DNA from: an uncultured Streptococcus sp.
Lineage (GTDB): Bacteria > Bacillota > Bacilli > Lactobacillales > Streptococcaceae
Assembly (NCBI GenBank): GCA_934215455.1
Contig: CAKPZX010000013.1
Coordinates: forward strand, 1-36,859
Length of the DNA stretch: 36,859 nt
Direction of reading: 5' to 3'
Shown here: positions 19,653 through 26,833 of the stretch, one piece after another
Layout of the letters: each line of letters begins with the position of its first letter
Position numbering within the stretch: position 1 is the stretch's first letter
Position numbers and translations under genes: made by a program
Notes under the pieces: model-generated
Databases searched by the model: none
What the model was told of the DNA's origin: nothing
The model's input: the letters and a program-made list of their open reading frames with translations, nothing else

Positions 19653-20381
19653 ATGGTAAAAATTAAGTTGTATAATGGCGATTGTGCTACATATTTGGAA
19701 CAGATTGAGTCAGATACAGTTGACTTGATTTTAACTGATCCACCATATAATTTGGGAATGTTCATGAAAAATCGTGATACCAATCTACATAAAATGAGAG
19801 ACAATTTCTTTGGTGCAGCGGGTTGGGATGATTTGGTTTATGAAGAGTGGTTGATGTCTATGGATAACTTCTTTAAAGAGTCAGCTAGGATTTCTAAAAA
19901 AGGGGCTAGTATGATTATGTTCATGTCACTTATCAAATTAGAAACCTTGATTCAGATAGCAGAAAAACATGGATTTTATTATAAAACAACTGGCATTTGG
20001 CATAAGACTAATCCAATGCCAAGAAATATGAATCTTCATTTTGTGAACTCCACAGAGGCTTGGCTTTATTTCACTTATAAAACTAGAACTGGTACTTTCA
20101 ATAATGAAGGTAAGTTATATCATGATTTTATTGAAACTTCACTCGTTACAAAGAATGAAAAAGCCTTCGGGAAGCACCCTACTCAAAAACCTGTTAAACT
20201 CATTAGTCATTTTATTAAGCTGTTATCAAATAAAGGTGACTTAATTGTTGACCCATTTATGGGGAGTGGTACAACTGGAGTGGTATCGAAAAGCTTAGGA
20301 AGAGATTTTATTGGTATTGAGCTTGAAAAGGAATATTTTAATATTGCTACTCAAAGAATAGAGGATTTGGATAATGAATAA
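19653..20381 (+). CDS. DNA amino-methyltransferase, beta class (probable N6-adenine)
   Basis: 242 residues. Motif IV comes first, LTDPPYN with Asp29-Pro-Pro-Tyr32, and the SAM-binding motif I near the end, Asp200-Pro-Phe-Met-Gly-Ser-Gly-Thr-Thr; that order defines the beta class. DPPY favours N6-adenine over N4-cytosine (usually SPPY). The target domain lies between, including FGKHPTQKP just before motif I. Start ATG 19653 with GAGAGTGG upstream; the longer frame to 19635 runs inside the regulator. It overlaps the C5 methyltransferase by 8 bases. Confidence 0.88.
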   Translation: MVKIKLYNGDCATYLEQIESDTVDLILTDPPYNLGMFMKNRDTNLHKMRDNFFGAAGWDDLVYEEWLMSMDNFFKESARISKKGASMIMFMSLIKLETLIQIAEKHGFYYKTTGIWHKTNPMPRNMNLHFVNSTEAWLYFTYKTRTGTFNNEGKLYHDFIETSLVTKNEKAFGKHPTQKPVKLISHFIKLLSNKGDLIVDPFMGSGTTGVVSKSLGRDFIGIELEKEYFNIATQRIEDLDNE

Positions 20382-21441
20382 CAATGTGCTGGATCTTTTT
20401 GCTGGTGTAGGTGGTATGTCACTTGGTTTTGAGCAAGCTGGTTTTAATACGTTAGTTGCAAATGAGTTTGACGAAAGTATTGCTAAAGCTTACAAAAAGA
20501 ATCACCCTACCACTAATATGATTGTAGGAGATATAACCTCACTCGATCTAGAAAAAGAGTTTGGATCACTAAAAGGAAAAATTAAAGTTATCATTGGTGG
20601 TCCACCTTGTCAAGGATACTCCCAAAAAGGAAGTAGAAAAACAATTAATGATGAACGCAATTTCTTATTTAAGTATTTTGTAAAGGTTGTGGAGTTGGTA
20701 TCTCCTGTCTACTTTGTTATGGAAAATGTTCCCAATCTCCTGACTGCAGAAAAAGGCTATTTCAAAAAAGAGTTAGTTGAACTATTTGAGAATTTAGGTT
20801 ATAGTCTTGCTATGGATATTGTAGATGCTAGTACGCTTGGAGTACCACAGAAACGTAGGAGAGCTATTATTATCGGTAAAAAAGGTGATAATGCAGTAGA
20901 TTTCAATCTGAAACAAGTTGAAACGGTTACTATTTGGGATGCAATTAGTGATTTAGCATTTTTAAACTCTGGTGAGGGAGATGAAGTACAAACTTATATA
21001 TGTGATGCTCTAACTAAATATCAAGAAGAAATGCGTTCCAGGTCTTCTAGACTCTATAACCATAAAGCGACAAATCACTCTAAAATCGCTTTGGAGCGTC
21101 TAAGGATGATACCTGAAAATTCAGGTAAAGAGTCTTTACCAAAAGAGCATCTGACTAAATCTATTTATAGTGGGACTTGGGAACGTATGGTTAAATCAGA
21201 ACAGGCAGTTACAATTACTACTCGTTTTGATACACCTTCCTCGGGGAAGTTTACACATCCATTTTTGCATAGAGCTATCACTGTGCGTGAAGCCGCAAGA
21301 TTGCAGTCTTTTCCAGATGATTTTATTTTTTATGGGGCTAAGACATCACAAATGAAACAAGTGGGGAATGCAGTTCCTCCAAAATTAGCAAATGCAATTG
21401 CAGAATTAATTAAAAAAGATATGGAGATTGAAAATGGTTAA
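20374..21441 (+). CDS. DNA (cytosine-5) methyltransferase
   Basis: 355 residues with all key motifs in order: DLFAGVGGMSLGFEQAGF (I), GGPPCQGYSQKG (IV, catalytic Cys79), FVMENV (VI), VPQKRRRAIIIG (VIII), a target domain of about 100 residues, and QVGNAVPPKLA (X). Overlaps the amino-methyltransferase by 8 bases and the McrB-like gene by 8, so expression is coupled. Two methyltransferases of different chemistry suggest a non-palindromic target whose two strands need different marks. Confidence 0.92.
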   Translation: MNNNVLDLFAGVGGMSLGFEQAGFNTLVANEFDESIAKAYKKNHPTTNMIVGDITSLDLEKEFGSLKGKIKVIIGGPPCQGYSQKGSRKTINDERNFLFKYFVKVVELVSPVYFVMENVPNLLTAEKGYFKKELVELFENLGYSLAMDIVDASTLGVPQKRRRAIIIGKKGDNAVDFNLKQVETVTIWDAISDLAFLNSGEGDEVQTYICDALTKYQEEMRSRSSRLYNHKATNHSKIALERLRMIPENSGKESLPKEHLTKSIYSGTWERMVKSEQAVTITTRFDTPSSGKFTHPFLHRAITVREAARLQSFPDDFIFYGAKTSQMKQVGNAVPPKLANAIAELIKKDMEIENG

Positions 21442-23341
21442 GGTGAATAATCTGAAACACTATGAACCAATTGATTTAAAATTAGGTATTAAATCTTCGA
21501 TGCCTAAAGTTAAGTCTGCGGTGGCTCTTTTATTATTACTATGGCAGGCATCAGACAACAAGTATGAGATCGAGTATTGTTCCAATGCAAATGGGAAAGG
21601 GATTACTTTAAAAACTACGGTTTATAGTAAAGTATATAGTCAAGTAAAAGATATATTTAGTAATGAAGGTATTGATAGTTCAGACTTCAGTAATACCCTA
21701 GATTGCAATCCCCTACTATCTTCTCAAATTGAGACGCTGATTGTTACTTTTGAATTGTGCTATGAACTGGCAAGATTTACTTTTGTTGATTCAGCAAAAT
21801 CTTTTAGTGCAGAACGAACAGGTGGTAGTAGATTTGAGAAGAAAATTTCTTTTACCTCAAATTTTGACTATCTTTCCCTAATTTTTGCTGATGATTTATC
21901 AATTCTAAATCGAGTTCTTTTGAATTGGCTAGGATATGATGTTAGTTACTCAAGTGTTGCCGAAGAAAAATTAATTAACTTCTTAACTCTAATCTCTGAG
22001 AAAGCAATTTATAAAGTAGTACAAAACGGAGATGATGTATACTTTAATAACATGGCAATCTATGATTTGTTAGTTGATGGAGAGACTGAAGTAGATATCA
22101 CAAGTGATGTAGAAGCTAAGGGGTCATTAAGGGTTCTTGGTTCAATACTTAATGAAGGACTCAACCAGTACTTGCAGATTAAAAAAGGTATTTTAACCTC
22201 AGTTTCAGATATTTCTGTACTTATTAGCTATAGAAACAGATTAGATAAGTATTTTGAAGTAGCAACCAAGAAAGTTCCTACTACACTTAAAATTGAGGAG
22301 TCAACTCCTGTTTTAGATTCACTAAAATATGAGACTGAAAAAGTATATTCAGATAAGCCACTAAATCGCATTCTCTTCGGTGCGCCTGGTACTGGTAAAA
22401 GTCATACTCTAGATGAAGAAATGTCTAATTTACTGATTGATGTCAAAAAGGACTATGAACGTGTGACCTTCCATCCAGACTATGCCTTTTCTCAATTTGT
22501 TGGTACCTATAAGCCAGTTCCTGTAATTAACGAGGAAGGAAAAGAGGAGATTTCTTATCAGTATGTTCCTGGACCATTCATTCGTATTTATGTAGAGGCT
22601 CTTAAGAGTGCTCAAACAGATAATCCTAAACCTTATCTCTTGTTGATTGAGGAGATTAATCGTGCCAAAGTTGCAACAGTTTTTGGTGATATTTTCCAAC
22701 TGTTAGATCGTAAAGATGGCGTAAGTGAGTATCCAATACGTACTTCTAAAGATCTAAGACAGTATCTTGCAAAAGAACTAAATGTATCTGAAGCTCAAGT
22801 GGCAACATTAACTTTGCCAGACAACCTTTATATTTGGGCAACAATGAATAGTGCTGACCAAGGTGTATTCCCAATGGATACAGCCTTCAAGAGACGCTGG
22901 GATTTTGAATACTTAGAACTTGACGGCGGAGAAGCTGAGATTGCAGGCTATCAATTTACTGTTGCGGGTCAAACTTATGAATGGAATGCTTTACGTAAAG
23001 CACTGAATGAAGTTTTGTCAGAAGACTTTAATGTCAATGAGGATAAACTTATGGGACCATTCTTCATTAAGTTAGATGCTTATAAAATTGAAGGTTCTAT
23101 TGAAAAGATGCTAGATGATAAATTCCTTGATGTCTTTAAGAATAAGGTTTTGATGTATCTCTTTGATGATGCAGCTAAGCAAAAGCGTAAAGATTTCTTC
23201 CAAGGTGTAATGAATTCAAATCGTTACTCAGTTATCTGTAAGGAGTTTGAAGAGAAAGGTCTTGAGATTTTTACTCTTAATGTCACTAATAAATTTAAAG
23301 AATTCAATACGATTCCAAGCGATAAGGGCAAGATCATATGA
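21434..23341 (+). CDS. McrB-like AAA+ restriction subunit (LlaJI R1-like)
   Basis: 635 residues. The N-terminal 300 residues have no motif I recognise and probably bind DNA. The AAA+ domain has Walker A GAPGTGKS (316-323), FHPDYAFSQFVGTYKPVP, a Walker B-like LLLIEEINRAKVA (Glu406-Glu407), FQLLDRKDG, and ATMNSADQGVFPMDTAFKRRW, the NxAD signature and arginine finger of the GTP-using McrB group. It would drive translocation for the nuclease encoded next. ATG 21434 has GGAG seven bases upstream; a TTG six bases earlier is less likely. The stop overlaps the next start by 4 bases. Confidence 0.88.
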   Translation: MVKVNNLKHYEPIDLKLGIKSSMPKVKSAVALLLLLWQASDNKYEIEYCSNANGKGITLKTTVYSKVYSQVKDIFSNEGIDSSDFSNTLDCNPLLSSQIETLIVTFELCYELARFTFVDSAKSFSAERTGGSRFEKKISFTSNFDYLSLIFADDLSILNRVLLNWLGYDVSYSSVAEEKLINFLTLISEKAIYKVVQNGDDVYFNNMAIYDLLVDGETEVDITSDVEAKGSLRVLGSILNEGLNQYLQIKKGILTSVSDISVLISYRNRLDKYFEVATKKVPTTLKIEESTPVLDSLKYETEKVYSDKPLNRILFGAPGTGKSHTLDEEMSNLLIDVKKDYERVTFHPDYAFSQFVGTYKPVPVINEEGKEEISYQYVPGPFIRIYVEALKSAQTDNPKPYLLLIEEINRAKVATVFGDIFQLLDRKDGVSEYPIRTSKDLRQYLAKELNVSEAQVATLTLPDNLYIWATMNSADQGVFPMDTAFKRRWDFEYLELDGGEAEIAGYQFTVAGQTYEWNALRKALNEVLSEDFNVNEDKLMGPFFIKLDAYKIEGSIEKMLDDKFLDVFKNKVLMYLFDDAAKQKRKDFFQGVMNSNRYSVICKEFEEKGLEIFTLNVTNKFKEFNTIPSDKGKII

Positions 23342-24774
23342 AGTCAGTGTTTATTCGTGAACAAATGAGATATACTTTTCATGAACTTCAATTTAAATTT
23401 AATCTAGATAAAGAGCATCTTCAAAAATTACTCCAACGTTTGAAGTCCTTTGGAATCTTAAAAACTGTAAAGAATACTAAGGAACAACAGGATCTATCAG
23501 ACTTATTCGAAGAAGATACAGAACTTGAGGAATTTTCTTCTGGTGGGAATGAGTCGCTCTATGTCTTTACCTATGTCGGGGTTGTGATGATTCAGAACAT
23601 CGTTCTTAAGTGTTATCCGAAGTATATCGATAAAGAAAAAGACCTCGATATCAAGCTCAAAGAGGTTCTCCAAGTCATTGAGAAAGCTGATCAGAAGGAA
23701 CAAAAAATACTGATTTATTCAGAGTATGATTCAACTAGCTCTTTTAATGAATTAGCTCTTATTATGTATCTCTTGAATGATTTTTTTGAGTATGGTTTGT
23801 ATAATGTTGAGGATAAAATTCTAGAAATCAATGGCTATGGAGATATTAACTGGGATAGAACTATTAATGATACCTTTACTATTATCTCGAATAATCGACC
23901 TTATTATCCAGAGTTGGTTACTCAACGGAAGATTAATGATGAGACACACTTTATCAAACGACTTCATGAAATTATTTTGACTCAAGCGACTAAGATCTTG
24001 CAGGATGCTGATTTGCATGACTTACTAGGATTGCCAGAACTACTTTTGACAGAGGAGGAGCTGGATGATTTAGCCGAAAAGGACTATATTCTTTATCGAA
24101 TCGAGCAGCAACTTTCAGTAGAGTTTAATACTAGAAATCAATTGTTACTGAAAACTCTTTATATCTATGTTGATAAGAAGGCTACATCATCAGAAAAAAG
24201 TGATATCAGTTTCTTTGGAACGAACTCATTCTATATAATTTGGGAGAAAGCTTGTGCAGTTGCTTTGGAAAACCATCTTGATTTTTCACTCAAGTCTCTT
24301 GGAATGGGTGATAGCACAAAGAGATTGAAAGATATCATTGAGAAACCTAAATGGGCTTCAAAAGGAATTGAAAAGAAAAGCGATACCTTGATCCCAGATA
24401 CCATTTCAGTTCAGTTTCCCATGTTTATGATTTTTGATGCTAAGTATTATCTCTTAAAAGTTGAGGATAAAGGACTATACAATAATCCAGGAATTGGGGA
24501 TATCACGAAGCAATTCTTGTATCAACTAGCATATAAAGATTTGGTTTCTGCCCAAGAAGAACTAGTTGTGAAAAATTTCTTTGTGATGCCAACTGAGTCA
24601 GAAACAGACCTCGACTTTGGTTCAGTAACAATGGATATGTTTACATGCAAACCCTTAGAATTGAGTCCTGTTTATATCATCAAATTAAATGTAGATGAAG
24701 TTTATCGTGCATATTTAGAGGAAAGTCCACTTATGGAGGTAATTGAAACATTAAAAGGTAGCAGTAGTGATTAG
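23338..24774 (+). CDS. LlaJI-family restriction endonuclease (McrC-like partner)
   Basis: 478 residues. N-terminal winged-helix-like segment (FHELQFKFNLDKEHLQKLLQRL), then the LlaJI-type core with FTYVGVVMIQNIVLKCYPKY, and a PD-(D/E)xK nuclease site: Asp354 in LIPDTISVQ, then Asp367-Ala-Lys369 in FMIFDAKYY. As in LlaJI and McrBC systems, the nuclease depends on the NTPase encoded just upstream. ATG 23338 is coupled to the upstream stop (ATGA). Last clear gene of the operon; no terminator was found in the next 100 bases. Confidence 0.87.
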   Translation: MKSVFIREQMRYTFHELQFKFNLDKEHLQKLLQRLKSFGILKTVKNTKEQQDLSDLFEEDTELEEFSSGGNESLYVFTYVGVVMIQNIVLKCYPKYIDKEKDLDIKLKEVLQVIEKADQKEQKILIYSEYDSTSSFNELALIMYLLNDFFEYGLYNVEDKILEINGYGDINWDRTINDTFTIISNNRPYYPELVTQRKINDETHFIKRLHEIILTQATKILQDADLHDLLGLPELLLTEEELDDLAEKDYILYRIEQQLSVEFNTRNQLLLKTLYIYVDKKATSSEKSDISFFGTNSFYIIWEKACAVALENHLDFSLKSLGMGDSTKRLKDIIEKPKWASKGIEKKSDTLIPDTISVQFPMFMIFDAKYYLLKVEDKGLYNNPGIGDITKQFLYQLAYKDLVSAQEELVVKNFFVMPTESETDLDFGSVTMDMFTCKPLELSPVYIIKLNVDEVYRAYLEESPLMEVIETLKGSSSD

Positions 24775-24818
24775 TCGATTCATGGAATGGTCTAAAAAAT
24801 AATAAATGAGGGGACTGA

Positions 24819-24947
24819 ATGCTAATTACCCAGAATGTAAATCGTCGGTATTTATCAGAAATTGCATCTAGAGCAAATGATAGGGTGCGGCAAGACTACA
24901 AAGAGACGTTTGTGTCGGAGAATATAGTCCAGAACACTTGTTGTTGA
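24819..24947 (+). CDS. Short ORF after the nuclease gene, 42 residues
   Basis: MLITQNVNRRYLSEIASRAN then a charged end finishing NTCC. GAGGGG stands five bases before the ATG, a good ribosome site, 44 bases after the nuclease stop. It could be a small protein of the operon or the start of a gene cut off by the module boundary, since copy B and tail T5 follow within 20-95 bases. Not recognised. Confidence 0.35.
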   Translation: MLITQNVNRRYLSEIASRANDRVRQDYKETFVSENIVQNTCC

Positions 24948-24967
24948 AGTAAATGATGGTTATATAC

Positions 24968-25032
24968 TTTCGTTCTAAAGTGTTATTTAAATAATGATTC
25001 TGTCACTTTAGTTCTATAATATAGGAGTTTGC
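24968..25032 (+). repeat. Promoter-like repeat before tail T5 (copy B)
   Basis: Starts TTTCGTTCTAAAGT and ends AGTTCTATAATATAGGAGTTTGC, matching copy A at 19246-19311. Contains an 8-bp inverted pair, CTAAAGTG (24975-24982) and CACTTTAG (25004-25011), placed around the likely -35 region of the TATAAT at 25015-25020. Confidence 0.65.
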
Positions 25033-25040
25033 AAGTACTA

Positions 25041-25091
25041 CATGTTGAGACGGAATCACTACAAGTATCACTACTTGTTCAAACTGATTGA
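25041..25091 (+). repeat. rlmD tail T5 (diverged copy)
   Basis: Reads HVETESLQVSLLVQTD then TGA. It fits the RlmD end HVExxSLLV with what looks like a 12-base internal duplication (ESLQ before VSLLV). GTATCACTACTTGT matches tail T2 (GTATCACTGCTTGT) in all but one base. Confidence 0.65.
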
Positions 25092-25096
25092 ACAAG
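25074..25096 (+). terminator. Hairpin over the end of tail T5
   Basis: CTTGTTCAA (25074-25082), five-base loop, TTGAACAAG (25088-25096). Perfect 9-bp stem without a T-tract, placed as the hairpin after rlmD itself is. Confidence 0.45.
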
Positions 25097-25135
25097 GATG
25101 TATCTAGTGAAAGTCTCACAGTAAGGAGTTTAAAC

Positions 25136-25921
25136 ATGAAATTCCATGAATTTGGTGATAGGAATTTGCCTCCTATCTTACTGATACATGGCGGTGGCAG
25201 TTCTTGGTGGAATTATCTTCGTCAAGCACGGATCTTATCAAAAGAATTCCGTGTTATTCTACCCACTTTGAATGGCCACGGCGAAGAATATCAACTCGAT
25301 TATGTTTCCACGGTAGATTCTGCTTTGGAGATTCTAGACTATGTCAAAGCCAACTGTGGTGGAAAGGTGTTTGCGATTGGTGGCGTTTCACTTGGTGGTC
25401 AAATTGCCATGGAGCTTTTATCCTTAGACAGCGAGATAGCTGAGAAGGCCATCATAGATGGAAGCCTCTGTATTCCTCAACCAAGGTTAGCTAAAATCAG
25501 CATCTTTCTAGTAGCTCTATTTGGTAAACTGATGTTCAGTAAATTCTCTTGCAAACTTCAATTAAGCATGATGAACAAACTCTATCCTAAACTGGCTTAT
25601 CCAGAGGAAATAAAAGCTTATTATCTAGAGGATCTGCCAAGGACACCTATCAAAACATTGGTGACCATTTACAAAACCTATATGGGGCGATACAGGCTCA
25701 AGGACACAATTTCTGCTAGCAAGGCGCAGGTTCTGTATATCTATGGTGAAAAAGAATTGAACTGTGTGAAAGCATCGGCGAAATTATTTCAGCAGCTACA
25801 TCCCAACACGATCCTGTATGAAGCAAAGGGGTATAACCATGGCTATTTATCAGCTTACCTGCCTCAAGAATGGATTGATTTGGTGGTACCATTTTTAAAG
25901 AGTGATCCATTGGAAATCTGA
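25136..25921 (+). CDS. Alpha/beta hydrolase
   Basis: 261 residues. LLIHGGGSSWWNY (oxyanion-hole HGGG), nucleophile elbow GGVSLGGQ (Gly83-Val-Ser85-Leu-Gly87), YIYGEKEL with a likely acid, and GYNHGYLS with the catalytic His, in the usual order. Substrate unknown; many small streptococcal members are carboxylesterases or lactonases. No signal peptide. ATG 25136 with AAGGAG seven bases upstream; the frame runs back to a TTG in tail T5, which is not a credible start. GC content by eye is closer to the core genes than to the restriction operon. Confidence 0.85.
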   Translation: MKFHEFGDRNLPPILLIHGGGSSWWNYLRQARILSKEFRVILPTLNGHGEEYQLDYVSTVDSALEILDYVKANCGGKVFAIGGVSLGGQIAMELLSLDSEIAEKAIIDGSLCIPQPRLAKISIFLVALFGKLMFSKFSCKLQLSMMNKLYPKLAYPEEIKAYYLEDLPRTPIKTLVTIYKTYMGRYRLKDTISASKAQVLYIYGEKELNCVKASAKLFQQLHPNTILYEAKGYNHGYLSAYLPQEWIDLVVPFLKSDPLEI

Positions 25922-25942
25922 TATGCTGTAAGGAGGATTCTT

Positions 25943-26071
25943 ATGCTAGGAGCAATAGTTGGAGACATTGTAGGTTCTGTTTACGAATGGGGCAATATTA
26001 AAACGAAAGACTCTCCATTATTTCGTGAGGATTGTTTTTTCACTGACGATACGGTAAGTCCGAACCGTTGA
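25943..26071 (+). pseudogene. Truncated 5' copy of the ADP-ribosylglycohydrolase gene
   Basis: The first 113 bases (25943-26055) match 26834-26946 with two differences (111/113), including a similar AAGGAGGA ribosome site. The frame then runs into foreign sequence and stops at TGA 26069 after 42 codons. It retains the N-terminal motif GAIVGDIVGS and the TDD codons but nothing else of the enzyme, so the product would be inactive. The break is ten bases upstream of tail T6. Confidence 0.9.
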
Positions 26072-26102
26072 ATGTGTAAGCTTGTTAGCGAAACTTAGCT
26101 AA
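26067..26102 (+). repeat. rlmD tail T6 (diverged copy)
   Basis: Reads VECVSLLAKLS then TAA; rlmD has [11 protein letters not shown]. From GTTGAATG to the CCTCA after the stop (26067-26108), 35 of 42 bases agree with 16349-16390, so homology extends past the stop codon into the flank. Most coding differences are silent, which points to a real rlmD of another strain or species as source. Confidence 0.85.
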
Positions 26103-26109
26103 TCCTCAG

Positions 26110-26163
26110 AATAAAGAAACTAAAATTCCATTATTTCGATATGACAACCTAAATTGGTTTTAA
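26110..26163 (+). pseudogene. Possible second, decayed fragment of an ADP-ribosylglycohydrolase
   Basis: Directly after T6 one frame reads NKETKIPLFRYDNLNWF then TAA. It resembles NIKTKDFPLFREDCFF near the start of the enzyme at 26834, and CCATTATTTCG (26128-26138) is identical. The stretch is short, so chance similarity is possible. Confidence 0.3.
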
Positions 26164-26175
26164 GGAGGTACTATA

Positions 26176-26793
26176 TTGATAGAAAGCAGACCTGAGTTTG
26201 ATAAAATCGCATCTTTTGATGAGTTTAATAAATACTATTGGTATCGTGATGAACTTTCACAGATATGCAAATCATTAGGATTAGAATATAGAGGTACTAA
26301 ACAAGAACTCAATCACATTATTGAGCAGTACTTTAAGGGTAATTTGATTAAAAAATCATCAATAAAAAGGAAAAAGAAACGAGTAGAAGTCGTTACCTTG
26401 GACACACCCTTGCTTGAATGTGGATTCTCTTTTAACACTCACTTTAGAGAATATTTCTCAACTTTAACAGATGTTTCGCCCTTTAAATTTACTGCTGATA
26501 TGGCTACAGCTTGGAGAGAAGTAAAAAGAGAAAATGATTTGAGTTTTACAATCCAAGATATGCTAAAAGTTTATTATGGAAATTCAAACTATGCCAAGTA
26601 TGATCATTCGGTTTGTCAATGGAATCAATTTTTAAAGGATTTTTGTGCAGACAAAAATAGTCGTAGCTACTCCAATAAATTAAAAGTGGCCTCTATCCTA
26701 TGGAAAGAAGTTAGAAATTCAAGTAATGAAAAAATTTATTCAAAGAATCTTTTGACTGAATATGCTGATAGAATAAATGAGTATAGGAAGTAG
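26176..26793 (+). CDS. SAP-domain-like protein
   Basis: 205 residues. The N-terminal third (WYRDELSQICKSLGLEYRGTKQELNHIIEQYF) has the helix-extended-helix pattern of a SAP domain; a Lys/Arg run (KKSSIKRKKKR) follows; the rest is helical with FKFTADMATAWREVKR and YDHSVCQWNQFLKDF. This layout is common in small Firmicutes proteins of unknown role, with nucleic-acid binding suggested. TTG start 26176 with AAGGAGG seven bases upstream. It is the only gene between the truncated and intact ADP-ribosylglycohydrolase copies. Confidence 0.65.
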   Translation: MIESRPEFDKIASFDEFNKYYWYRDELSQICKSLGLEYRGTKQELNHIIEQYFKGNLIKKSSIKRKKKRVEVVTLDTPLLECGFSFNTHFREYFSTLTDVSPFKFTADMATAWREVKRENDLSFTIQDMLKVYYGNSNYAKYDHSVCQWNQFLKDFCADKNSRSYSNKLKVASILWKEVRNSSNEKIYSKNLLTEYADRINEYRK

Positions 26794-26833
26794 AAATATC
26801 AGTCTAAACCAAGAGTTCACAAGGAGGAATACC

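Noticed and set aside
19653..24774. BREX, DISARM or type I restriction system
   Set aside because: No PglX, PglZ, helicase, HsdR or HsdS-like genes. The AAA+ and nuclease pair fits LlaJI/McrBC.
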